Assembly (NCBI GenBank): GCA_964020085.1
Contig: OZ026598.1
Span: 17,569,701-17,633,700, forward strand
Reading direction: 5' to 3'
From: Micromussa lordhowensis
Taxonomy: Eukaryota; Cnidaria; Anthozoa; Scleractinia; Lobophylliidae
Length of the DNA: 64,000 nt
Shown here: positions 42,950 through 56,600 of the stretch, in pieces
Position numbering within the stretch: the first letter of the stretch is position 1
Layout of the letters: each line of letters starts with the position of its first letter
Position numbers and translations under genes: made by a program
Notes under the pieces: model-generated
What the model was told of the DNA's origin: nothing
What the model saw: the letters and a program-made list of their open reading frames with translations, nothing else
Database searches by the model: none

Positions 42950-44759
42950 GTAAGTTCTGTAGGCTTCGTTTATCTACGTGTAATACATTTTTTTTGTCTC
43001 TAACAAAAACACTTCAGTATGCCTTACTTCTTACTGGATATATTTACAATATTCGTGCATTATACGTCTAGCGATTTTTAAATAAACATATCGCTGTACC
43101 AAAATACGGACCAAAAAACCGGTGGTGTCTCAAATCTAATAATTTGACAAAAGAGATTTCGGACACAGCTTTCATTTTGTGAGTTACATTTTCATTTTTT
43201 GTTGGATCTGGTAAATCCTTTCTGGAACGCCAGGTGGACTTGAACAAATTACATCTTCCGCTCCTATGAAGTGTACCTCAAAGAGTATACAATTTCGCGT
43301 TCTCGTTAAGCGAAATCTGAGCTTCCGGTAGAAAGTCCGTTTTCACGGATTTCTACCTATATTGAATATTTCCAAAAACTAATCCGATATCCTTAAGTTA
43401 GACACCTATACCTGCAAAGTGATTTATTGACCCTGGTCATGATTTCTTTCGGTTTTACTGACAATTACTCTTAATATCACATGAAAGTACTTCTTCCTTT
43501 CTTGACCGGAATTGTCTGAAACTGCTACGACGTATCGTGTTACAGTGAAACATTTCTTGTTTCGAAGAGCAATCTAGCAAAGTGGTCCTGTAGCGAAATG
43601 AAACATTACAACAGGCAGGATTGCCATTAATTATTTAAATGCCCAATCACTAGGTCACAAAAAGGCAAAATTAATTTCCAAACCTGTAAATATTAAAAAG
43701 ACAACTACGTGAAAAACTTCATTTGGAAAGAAATTATCATATTCGTTTCATCTAGATCTTGTTTGCGTGCGATATATCGAAATGGAAGGGAAGTATATAT
43801 TATGATTGTTTTGACTAATGGCAAAAGCCAGGTTACTGTCTGTACGAAAGATAACGTTGTATAAGATATCCAAATATATAAACCGCCCAAGGGCACCTAC
43901 TAAATGATTCAACAGTCGAAGAAGACTGGTGAAACCATTTCGGTGAAATTGAGAAAGTCATTTAAAGCAAAATAATAAAGGTGTCATTCTTGTATTCATT
44001 ATTTATGAAGGCAAACATCGTTAAGTGACTGACTGAATTTAGAGACTGTGTTATCCCCCAAGTGTTTTAATTGTTGCTGTTTTCTTTGTTATTATTGAAA
44101 TGTAGGTCTGCAGTAGATAGGCTGGCTACCTCGTTCTCAACTTAGAAAGTTAACACGATCTCCTTGGGAAAAAGTGTTGCAGCACTTGTAGTTTCTAGAT
44201 CTCGTTTTAAACGGATAATACACAATTTTTTGACACCATCTAACATTTCACTGCCTTAATATGGCAGTTTTGGAAATATCTCCCCACCCCGCGTCAAAGA
44301 GTTATTTTACGCCCCCGATAGGTTTATAGAACAAACCTGGCAAAGATATGTGGCATCTCGCGGGAAAATGTTTCCCACCGTTCGTTAACCGTCCGTTGGC
44401 CGTTCTTTTTGACCGTTTAACTGTTATCAGTTAGTAAACGTTTTCGCGTGTGTGGTCACATTTCATTTCGGCTCTCAAGCTAAGGTGTAATAATCCTGAA
44501 CAATGCAGGGTCAGTTTTAACTGTTGCTCGAGGTCTCACACGATTTACGTCAAGTTGTCATTTGCTTTGCGATTTAACCAGCGGCAGAAAGTGCAGTGAA
44601 CTTTGTATCTGAATGTAAACTGGCAAAGTCTTTGCAATCTGCAAGCGGTTTTTTGTTTTACATTCAAGCGTGCGTTCGTTGAAGTCACTAATGGAAGTTT
44701 CACGAACTATGAACAGGAAGAAAGAAATCGAAATTGTTAAATATTAGGTAGGAAATGAA

Positions 44760-45220
44760 ATTTTGTGCCATTATGCTCTGGTTGCTAGAGTTTGTAAACT
44801 ACGCAGTTCGAAACGCCTGGCTAAACTAGGAAACATTGTTGCGGAGGCAAATGTTTCTAAGTTTAGCCGCACGGGAAACATATGTCGGTATGTTACGGAA
44901 ACAAACTTTGCTGCTGGGAAACAAAGGAACGAATGTTTTTGCCTCGGGTCTCAAACAGTTTGCTTCCCAGACACAAATGTTGCTTACAAAACATGTTTCT
45001 CGCCATCGTGGAAACAATTTTGACTAGTTTCCAGAACATGGTGCTCATTAAAAATGTTTGTTTTGGATCCCCTGGGGAATTCCCAGAACCTCAGTTGCAC
45101 GCAAATCTCGCCCTTCTCACAAGTCTACTCTACTCGACGGCCAATGCAAGTTTCCCACCCACTTTTCCTTTAGCGACGGTGGGAAATTCTTTCTCCCCAG
45201 CTAACTCTATGCCTTAACAA
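44760..45220. repeat. Repeat rich in GGAAACA / TGTTTCC words
   Basis: GGAAACA recurs near 44830, 44872, 44898, 44915 and 45010 within short open frames that are probably by-products. It resembles a dispersed repeat; the edges are unclear. Confidence 0.35.
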
Positions 45221-46271
45221 AACATACCTTATCCTTCATTAGGCATATAGAGTCGCCATTAATTACTATTATGTGAATCAGTGCGAATTCATTGCCATAA
45301 AATCTCAGTAGCTCTCAGTATAATGTGCAAAATTAACTATCAAGTTCTCTACGTGAAATATTCATAAACGAGTAAAAAATGTAACTTATCCAACTAACCA
45401 TGACTTTTAAATCTAACTGGAAGCCAAAGAAAATGACATGGATTTTGTGTATTCTAGCGCAAAGTTGTCATTTTAACCCATTTCACTTTAAATTGGTTTC
45501 GTGACGTGACGGATATCTCGAAATATCGATTACATTCTGGTACAGATGTCAAGACATCGTTATCATTGAAATGTACACTAAATAATTAAAGCTATCGTTA
45601 AGAGGCACTTGACACGTAAGATTTCGAACTCGTGAGAGGAAGAAGTATTAATCAAGTTGCTAAGCAAGCTGTGAATTCATTTTTTTCAATTTTCAAAGGT
45701 CATGATGTTTGTGTGTCGACATCTTATTTAGTGTCAAAGTAATGTAAAACGATTGTCGCGAAGCAGATTTAGTTTTTGTCACAACAGCGTAGGATTTATT
45801 GAATATCTTCGTCAGGTTTACAGAGGTTTAATTCAAGATGTGTCTTCAAGATTTTGCAAGTATTTTTACAAGTGAAGTTAGCATAAGTTGCACTCATGTT
45901 TATGTCAGAGAAACCTAATTTTCTAACACTAACTAAATCAAATATCTTTGTTGTGCATAAAAGGTGAAAAATTTTGCAAAATTCCTATTCCAAGAGATTT
46001 CTGTGCAAAGAAATGCATAAAAAAGAAAGTAAACAGTCAGAAAGCTAGCTATGATCTTGGTGTAAGTCCTGATGAAAAGTGAATTAAGTTTTAGATTGAA
46101 AGAGCTTGGAAATTTAAGTTTAAACTCACGAGATCGAGAACAAAGGACCTCGGAGTTGTTAGAAATGTAGAGGTCGGCAAGATTTTAATAAGTTTCAGAA
46201 AACTCCTCATTATACGTGTTTGTAGAACTACATGTCCAGCTAAATCGTTTCTCAGAGTTAAGCCATAAGAT

Positions 46272-47062
46272 TTAAGGTGGCCGAACACAGTTTTCGCGCG
46301 TGCTCTTGCTAATGCAATTCAGCGCGCGCACAAGGATTGCAAAAAAACAAACATGGCGTCGATATAGCGCTCATTTTATTTGCTCAATGCCCCCGCTATC
46401 TGTACTAGTTTTCTTCATAATTGAACACAGTGCATTGATTGCTTTAGTCTTTTATTACAACAGTATGTTAGAAAAGGTAACGATGCAAAGAACCCAGCAA
46501 TTGTTCAATTCTTTGTTACCAAAAGACCCCAGTTAAATACAGCGCATGCGTAGTAAGTCGAAAAAGTGCGATTGAATGCGGAGTAGCTTTCTCGGAAATG
46601 CGCTTATTTCTCGAGAACCACTCATTAGAATTTCATGAAATCTGGCACGAAAATGCTTCAGGAAATAAGTAACTGGAGTATTGAAAAAAAATTGAACTTT
46701 AACAAAGGAAATTCTAGATATCTCAGTGAACTTTCAACAAGGAATAGTTAAAGTTCTCTCTGTTAAATTATTATTATTAAAATAGTGTTAACTTGTGAGC
46801 ATCATTACAAGCTTGCTGCAAGTAAGTTATAAAGAAAATCCAATGACTAGATTTTTCGGAAATAAACAAAACCGACTTTAAAGGCCTGTTTGTATTTATT
46901 CATGTTGCCATGGCAACGGCACATTCGTCAGCTTAACTATCAAAAAACCGAAGTTTATGTTGTTAACTTGTTGCTGCTATTTTTGGCGACCAAAGGATCA
47001 AGGGTTTTAGAGAAAAAGGTGAATGAAACACAAGTATCGGGAACTGTGTTCAGCCACCCTCA
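46272..47062. mobile_element. GGTGGC-type TIR element, copy 2 (longer, different interior)
   Basis: The ends TTAAGGTGGCCGAACACAGT and ACTGTGTTCAGCCACC match the family, but the ~790-bp interior is unrelated to copies 1 and 3. It contains no transposase. Confidence 0.45.
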
Positions 47063-47622
47063 GCGTAGGTAGTCGAAGGACATAGTGAATTGTTGAACTT
47101 AAAATAATCGTCAAATTCCAGAACATTCATATGAACAGTTCTAACATGGTTCTGGTGCTATAAAATCTTTTGTGAACCAAAACAGACGGAAACATAAATC
47201 GAAAAGCTATTGAAACACAGTCAGCAACGATAAACACACAAAACAGCTCGCATAGTATATACTGCGGATAACTAAAAGTAAATAAACTACAAACGAGTTT
47301 CCTTCTAAAGCTATGAGCATCTTTGCCGATGCTTTCTTTTCGTTGAACCTTTGACGATTCCATCAACATAGAACGGAGCTCCAAACTTTTCATAAAAAAA
47401 CATCTTTTTTTTGATGGTTTATCGACTCTTTGATAGTATTCACGATAGGTCTCTAAAATGATAATTTAAAATTGTTTACTCGCTACCAAGGTTTAGTAAA
47501 TGCCATTAATATATTCAATTCCCCCATAACAAACCCAAAATAATAGAAATAGGAATTTCTTCTCCTACAAGCAAGCCGAAGTACTGAAAGAATATCATGT
47601 CCCTTCATAATCAGTTGTATCG

Positions 47623-50600
47623 ATGGCAGGAGAAATTCCTGAACGAATGAAATACCGAGCTAATCGAAACATGAATAAATGTGGCTTGAGTAAATATCAA
47701 ATGAAAACATTGCCAATTGAACAAATATCGAACAGATCCCAAACTTATCCTGAGATCGACTTAAAACACACCTTAAAACAGCTCTTGCCTTGGGAGTTCG
47801 TTTTAGTTTCTCACCAATTTCTCAGGAATATTAGGTAAGCATAATTTAGGATTGAGAGTAAGAAGTTAACGAGGGCGTGAGTTAGAGTTCCCAGAATCAT
47901 ATCGAGACTCAGAAGTTCGTTCTTCCTCCTTTATATTCCGGGAAGCTGTCTGCATCCAGAAACACATTTTGAGCGTGCTTCACTGGTTCTCAATATTTCT
48001 AATAGTTGTAAGCTGTTTGTGAAAGCATGCTGCTTTTGAAGCTCCTGCAGTTTATTTATTACGCTCTATGTGCCTTCGTTTACGGATTTCAGCATGTAAT
48101 GATCAAAGAGTTTTCTTTTGAACAAAACGACAATTCATTTTGTCTTCTGTCCACTGCAAATGTTTAGATTTTGTTAAAATATTTATATCCCGCTTACTTT
48201 AAAAGCTTTATGCCTTGAACCGCAAATCTACTAGTGATTTTAAGAACATTTTCATTCATTCTATGCGCGCGATAATGGATGGAAATTACCATAAAAATGG
48301 CACATGAATTGTACAGCATATAAACAATTTTTTTTTCGGTAGTGCCATGTTTGCAAGCTCTAATGGCTATTAATGTTAATTTAAGCAACATACATCCACG
48401 CGGGATTTCACATTTCTGCTGGCACGCAGTGAAATTTAAACTTATTTTGTTAATTCTTGAATGAAATATTTTGAACACTTTTCCAAAGTACCCAAATAGT
48501 AGTGGCAGTATTTCGTTGAATTTTGACTATTTCACCAGTAGCGAATTTTGGACAAAATAAAATTGGAAGGCTTCAGCTTTTATGTAAATGCTTCTACAGC
48601 TCGTTTGTTTCGCCTTTTATTACGCACATATTTCAAGACATTTTCCATTACACGAGCAAAAGAGACTATAATTATAGCGCCGTATTCACTGGACATCATC
48701 AATCCAAGATTAAAGGACTTCTATTTAGATTGCCGATTCCTTCAAGTTAGTAAGGCTACATATGCTTTTTTCAAACACATCTAACTAATAAGGGTAAAAA
48801 ATATAGCACACTGGTAAACTATACCGCGGAAATGGTACATGGGTCAAAACAGCAGGCAGCTGAAAGTTAAACTTCTTCATAATATACATTCATGATACGA
48901 CCAGATGAATGGTATATACGCGTAGGTGAGTGAAATCTCTCAATTTTCCCTACTCAGATTCTTGGAAAAAACAATGATGAATTTATCCAAAAGACACTCC
49001 GGAACGTAGTAGTTGTCCTTTTATTTTCAACAGTGTTTTACACGCTTGTTATACTCACAATGTGTCAACTCTGGGAATGTCCAGTCACTGGGTCTCAATT
49101 ATCCATTTGAGGAAACAAACATTTTTTCTCTTCGATCTTAGCATATTCAGGGTGAGATCTAGAGTAGCAATACTAATATTAATGTCTGAGCTTCAATTTA
49201 AATGTTGAACAAATAGACCAAAAAAGTGAATGAACAAACTTCTTGAATTAAAAAAAAAAATGAGAGTTACCTTGATCTCTAATCTATTTGGGGGCTACCT
49301 CACCGGTTTATTTGCCATCTAGTACGCCAGGATTTAGTCTGTAACCCCAAGGGATTACAATCCACTGTCCCCTCCCCCGCCAAATTGACAAGTTGTTTTA
49401 TTCTTACAATGCACCTGAATTTTATTCTGTCATCAATTACATCCACCGACAGAGAATGGAAAACGCGAATGCGAGTGTGAATCACAACGTGCTTACACCA
49501 CAACAAACATGTCGGCTATTTTTCTAAAAGGAAACCAGTACTAGTTTTAGATCTGAGGCTTTTCAGCAAAAAGGTTGGTGCACTGTTGACTAACCCTGAA
49601 ATAACAAGAGGAAGTAAGCAACATTTTCATAGCTCTTATCATCCGTGTTGTTGACACTAAACTTGTCAAACGTTGAAAATTTCTGCCAACTCTATTTTCC
49701 TTGCATTGTTAACATTGCTTTTTTGTCCGTACTTCATCATCAACATTGTATTTTTTCCTTTTTTATAAAATGTACTTAAATTTCGTCACTCTGATTTTTA
49801 TTTATCCCGTAAGAAATGTTTCGTTGTGGAGACGAAATTCTTATCTTTTTCATCTATCAACAAAATAAACATGGACTATCTTAATTTTTTTTCCTGTCAG
49901 CAAATAAAAATGGGATTATTTTTTGACCTGTAAGTGTCTCTGTAGGAGGTGAAAAATTGAAATTGGCTACTAGAAGATTATATCGTGATTAATATTTATA
50001 TTGTTATTTAGATTTTAAAAATGCACTCAAAAGATTATCTGAGCGTAATTTTGATTTTTGGGCATTTCATGCTTAAAATGCATATACAGAAAAAAAATAT
50101 CGTTACCTATATTTGTTCTCTAGTTATGCGTTTTCTCTGTAAGAATGTTTAGGCCTCAATCGTTATATTTTTATTACTGATTCTACTTATATATGAAGCA
50201 CACGTTTGACCAACCTGTAGCAATGGGTTGCAAGTGGTTAGATAGCGTTAGTTTAGCACCGCAACGCAAAGAGAAAGATCTTACCTTCATCCACACCATT
50301 ATTAAACAATCGAGGAGGTTGTGAGCTTGTTTGTGTTTTCTATATCTATTGTTTTCTTTCATCAATTATAAAGAACCTTGTGAATGCTGCAAGGCGCTCC
50401 CAGAATAGAGCTGCGTTTCGCTATCCTTATGGGTATTTCTGGTGCCTTCACTTTCTTCTGCTTGTGATCTTGAAAACTAGCCTTTAAATCCTATCTGCTT
50501 TCTCTACTGAGTAGGCAGTGTGAGGTAGATTAAGTGAACATATAAGAGAAGAGGGAACTGCTAAAATTAAGGTTAGAAAGAACCTTTTCTAACATACATG

Positions 50601-53600
50601 CCTACAAGTTTAAATGACGTTTCACTTCGCGAGCCATTTTACTGAGGCTGCTACTTTAATTTCGACGGTCATTTCTCGAGCGTCATTTTAATAACTTTGG
50701 CGACTTAAACTGTGACAAATGTGTGAGAGGGTTGCATCTTCCAAAAAAATTTGAATGTGGCAAATTTCTCCGTGTTTCCCGTTACACACTCAAGTGAAAA
50801 TCCAAATTAAAGCCAGGAGTTTAATGCTACTTAATATGTAGAGAAATAATAGGAAACTGAAGGAAATGTTGTTAGCATTCTACTCAGACGACTTGGTACT
50901 CAGGCGACTTGCCTTTTCAGTTATCACCTCTAGGAAATCTTTAGATCATAATCTAATTGTTAACTGATCATCATGGTAGGAAGAGGTTTAAGTCCCTTCT
51001 ATTTCTCAAAACAGGATGTTTCATTAAAAAGCCAATATGTTGAATCTGTGAGCTGATAATTAAAAAGTAATATGAGTTCCACAGTGGGCGTAGTATATTA
51101 AAAACATGAGTTATTAAGCATCGCCTCTGTTTTCCCACAAGCAGGAAAAATTCTACTTTTGTGGTCTGCCATTGGCTATTTGCACATAAAAGTCTGTAGT
51201 AAGTGTGTTTAGTGAAAACAAGTTCATTATTTTCAATTGTTTTCTGGCACATTTACGTGATAATTTGAGGAAAATTTAAAAGAATCAACTCAGAGCGATA
51301 TGAACTTTGCCGTTTGCCTTATAACTTGTGTGCTTAATTAATCTATTTATTACCAAGCATCCAATAAATTTGTGCGAAATTTCAGCTGGTCAACACACGA
51401 TGGCCCTGAGGCGAACTAAAAGGAAGATAGAGTATAGCCATGAACAATGATTGAACGGTTCCTCATCTTTTTCATTCCTCTTTTCCCTTCAGTTTTTCAT
51501 CCATAGCGAAAGAACCTGCAATTGATACTCAGAGGTAAATAATAGTAATAACCAGTAGGCAAGTTGTTATAGAACACAAAATCTAGCTAGATTTTCTCTT
51601 ATTGTTACATACAATCTAACACAACATGATATGGTGCATCTTGGCTTGCATTATGCAAGCTGTACCCAACATTTCGCGTTTCTGTCAATAGCCTGTAATT
51701 AATGTTTAAACTTAAAGGGACATCACAATTATATTTGGGCTTGCTTGACGCGAGAGAATTTTAGGTAACAGCACTTTGTTTTGGTGTCGATCTATTTCAT
51801 TTACCTAAACATTTTTATTAAAATTATTTTCCCTATCTTCATTTAAAATCCAGTTACCTACATAATCCTGTTTTATTTGTTTGTAAACACCTGACTTCTA
51901 AAAGATTTGAAACGCATACATACGCAAAATACGTATTAACTTCCTTTATTTAAGACGGATCAATTATTTTCGATGTCTTACATTGTGGTCTTTTGTTCAA
52001 GACTGAACGAAGAGAATTAAAATTGTAAGGGATGTTACATTAGGTGAACAAAGATGGCATATAATCATTTCTTTTCCTTATTCACCGAGAGTTATCCTTG
52101 AAATTTACAGGTCTTAGAGTTTATAATTTGAATGATGTTTTTGAGCGGACGATCTAGTACGTGTAGGATAATTTTTAACAGGTTTTTTCTTTTAAGGCTG
52201 GTAGCTTTAGTAATCGTTTGCTCAATTATGTTTCAGATTACCAACTGCCGATGCCAGCACCGTCAAAGAATTAATTTTCACTCGCAGTGAAATCAAAGCT
52301 GTATTACACTCTGCGGTAAGAGGTCGCTTCCATTTTCATTTATTCGCCTTATCTCAATTATTAGACATTTATCGCGAAACCTGCAAGAAAACTGCTATCC
52401 AATTTACCATTTCATACCATCACACTTTGCAACCATTTAATTCACTACACTTGCCTTAAAGTAGACCTAAAAACATTAAAGTTTATCCGTCCTGAAAATG
52501 TTTTATGGAAGCTCAAAAGCATAGCTTTCTTAGCTCTCAGCTTCAGTTACTTCCTTGTCTGAATGTTTTCCTTCTTATTTCAATTAACTGTAGTGAACGA
52601 TGACTCAACTGAAAAGGCTGGATTTTTAATATTTCAGACGTATTTCACGACTGGAACATATAACGCGTTTTCCAACACAAGATAAATTTGGTTATTTTTC
52701 ACTGATGAAACGTGATTCTTATGTGAACAAAGTTGGCTGTACTTTGCCAAGAAGCATTTTGACAAATCGGAAGGGCTTTGAACTAAATACTCCTGAAATG
52801 ACAAATCAGTCGGATATTTGTCATTCAGGTGAAAATAAGTAATACTGCCGTATAATACTCATACAGCATTTCTTAAATTAGAACACAGGAAATTGAAAAT
52901 GAAAAGCTGCGCCATTACTCTTCTAGCCGGGTCACTTAAATCTTCCTCAATTAAGCCCAAAAAGAAAAAAAAACAGACGTCTGGTTTCTCACTAATTTAA
53001 ACAAAGTAAATTGCATTGTAATTTTATTTTAAACTTTTAGTAATTTGTCAAAGTTTAAAGAGTGTACACATTTAGTGGCGTAGGTCAAAATTGTATACGC
53101 CCAGACATTTAAATAGTTTACGTCTAAATGGAAACGCGAGAGATTAAAAGCCTTGATGTCTCCATACAAACGTTTTTTCAATATGCAACTGGTAGAACGT
53201 TGACTAGCCTACTTTGAAAAGAGGAAGTATCGACATATTAATGGAATTTATCTTCAATATTGTTTGAATTATCCAAAGCATGATTTTTTTCTAGCTGCAA
53301 TGCAAAACTGTAGCTAGCATTGCCATTAATACTTCAAAAAAGGCTGGTTTTTAATTTGGAAGCTTCAGTAATTTTGTAATAATAAATGTTTACCAGCGTA
53401 CTTCGTTAAAAAATCTACGTTCTCTATGATACCATTTGTTTAAATTGCAAAGTTAAATATATAACGACTGAACTATTTCTTATAGCAAATCTCAGAATCA
53501 ACCTTCTCTGGCGGCTGTTCCGTTTTGAGGTCGAAATATTGTTTTTAGTATTATTCTAGTAAGGATAATTTCCCACTTCCTGGATACGTTTTTTGGAATA

Positions 53601-56600
53601 TTTGACCGTGAGACAACCTAGGTTTCCATATTCTGTCTCGCTAAAACAGTGACATTTGTAAATTAAATTTGTTGAATTTCGGAGGTGTAAAAATTTATGA
53701 GCAGGAAAAACCTAACACTGGAGTAATAATTGATGGCAAAATCAAGAAACTGTAAATCCCATTCTGTCTCCAGTGGAATTAATCACACATCCTTGTATTT
53801 CAAATAGTTTGCAAATATTGTTATTCTAGAGTTTAAATTTTTTGCGTTTAATTGAAAAAAACCCCGAAGGAATACGTTTACCCATTATTGAATGAGACTT
53901 AAAGCGTGGGCTGCAGAGGTTTTTCCTTTCATCAAAGTCAAGCATGCTTAGGAAAATTCAAATTGCAACAAGGAAACCACTGCAATAAGTTGTTTTCCGA
54001 TTTGCCCGTGGGCTCTGTTTCGTTGTTAATGCAAATGTTTAAAATTTATGACCTGGACCGACCTAACACTTAGCCGAGCAGGCCCGTAGGGCAGAATTGG
54101 CGACATGTAGCTCAAATTCAAATTTAATGAGTACAAACACTTCAAACATTAGCTTTTTTGACAATCTTAAGATTAAGATGCAAAGTTCCCTTTATACGTT
54201 TCGGAAAAAAGTGGACACATAGTTTTTATCAGCGATTCTTAAGCTTAGTTGTGTTACTCAACAAAGAAGTAGGTATAAAAACTATTGTGTGTTTAGGGAA
54301 GTTGGTTTTTCGTGTGGGGCGTATTTAGTATGTCGCACAGTTTGTTAACCACTAACCACTATTTAATACACCACCTGTGTGAATAGCTTGATGAAAGTCC
54401 GAAGAGGGCTTGATAATAAAGATGCACTGAGCTGCGGGGGTGAGTGAATATTATGTTTTCAGATAAACCCTCGTTTACAGGAATTAGGCAGAAAAATTCC
54501 TCTGAAACTAGGAACTTATCTGTATAAATCCCACATTAGTATTCTACGTTTTTCTGACAAAATTAAATTCTATTTCTGGAAGAGTTTTTAAAACTCGCCC
54601 AGTAATGAGAAATTAAATCAAATTTGTTCAAATGCGAATTTTTTGGAAATGAGACTTCAATAAAAAATATTAACTGGAATCATATCTGAGGCCATAAACC
54701 GTGCAATGTTTGCTTTCCCAATTTTTTCCACTACAAAGCCTACTTCTGTTTCTTAATCATCCTCGTCGTCTAAGACGTCACACTCTGTCGTCGTGGAAGG
54801 AAACAAAATGGCGCAATACGAAACTGGGACAGTTCTTTCTGTGCCTCAAGAATTTTAAGGCCAGCTCCGCCTTAATATCAGCAAGACTGGGAAATAGCAA
54901 AAAATATAATTTTTTCATCCTCGGCGAAATATTGGTTTAACGTGGCTCAAAACAGTTTTCAACACTTTCCGAACATTTTGATGGGTCGTTGGTGTACATG
55001 TTGCTGTAAATTTTGTGGCACAATTGGTTACAATATCAACAATATGACCTTCAAAAAAACACCCTTAATTCTAACAAAAATCTGTGGCTCTGAACGCACA
55101 GTACAGATTTTTTTCTAAGTTGCAAAATTTTCATCTTATCATGCTTATCATAATTCGATAATAAAAAATGGGGACCACCTTGCTGGTTTTTGAGTCACAG
55201 GCGCTTAAAGCTAAAATTAAGGGTATTTTTAGCAGGGCATATTGTTGCTATGGTAACTTGGTATATATAAAGGATGACCGTAACTTGTTTACCAATGGTT
55301 GGGCATTTCTTTGATAATTGTAGCATCACTTGATAAACAGTGGCAGTATTCATCCTTCAAAGTATAGCTGTTAGAAAAGTGCTGAAAACTGTAGCCAGCC
55401 TCCTTAAGAGTGATTTTCTGAGAGTGTCGAGAATTGGAAGACACTCACGAAAAATCTTTTTTTTTTATTTCGCCAAAACATACCTTTGGGTGAACTTATT
55501 CAAGGAAAAATAGTTTAAAGTTTCCACGAATTATTTTAAGGGTGAAATTTAGGAAAGTTCGAAACTTGCATATAATGGTGTTTTTCGCGGCTTGAAATGT
55601 TCAAAATTTCACGCTTCTTTACGAAAACAGCGGGGGCGTAAAAATGATCCTATGAAAACAAAACTTGGTAAAAATATTATTTCATTCTTACACTTTAAAA
55701 TCGTGTGATAAGTTTCTTGAAGTTTTGTTTTGTAGCGTTTTACGTTGTCCTGTGAATTATGTCCAGTACTATAGCGACCCTGTATAGCGAGCATAAACGG
55801 CCATAAAATTCGACAAGGTCGATCGGAAACGTTTCGGTGCGACACTGAATGACACACACAGATGTGGCTGTTTTCATTGTCTTGCTTGAAAATAGGAAAA
55901 TGAAAAAATGTAACTAAGCCTTTATTTACATGTAGTAAGTTTCTCACTTAATTTACAATTAAGAGGCTAAGACACACGAAGCGTGACTGGTAGCAAATAG
56001 GTTCCGTTACTTAAACAAAGAATTCGCAGAATTTAAAACATTGGTATGGAAAATGATGACGTCACATGAAAACAAAGAATTCAATGCGGTGTTACGCGTG
56101 TAATTTGACGGGGAATACCAGATGACGCCCTGACCTCAGAGGTTATTCGTGTTCTACTGATTTAAATACTCATTAAGTTCAGTTTGAAGTGTCTATTCTA
56201 TCATATTTTCAAAAAAACTCTCAAGCAAGACAATGAAAACAGCCACATCGATCTGCGTGTGTCATTCAGTGTCGCACCGAAACGTTGCCGATCGACCTTG
56301 TCGAATTTTGTGGCCGTTTATGCTCGGTGTAGTACTGGACATAATTCACAGGACAACTCAAAACGCCATTGGAAAGTTAAAATCATTTCTATAGCAGCTG
56401 AAGGAACGTAAGTAACAGAGGCCATTTATACTAATCAAAGTTGGCCTTAAATTGTTCCTCGCGAAGAGACGTAAATGGTGGCTGTACAGATACGCTTAGT
56501 TAAAACGCTGCAAACAAAACTTCAAGAAACGTATCACACGATTTTAAAGTATAAGAATGAAATAATATTTGTGCCAAGTTTCGATTTCATAGGATCATTT

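Noticed and set aside
44763..45217. Several overlapping open frames as genes
   Set aside because: They arise from a GGAAACA-rich repeat and are open in several frames and both strands without splice context.
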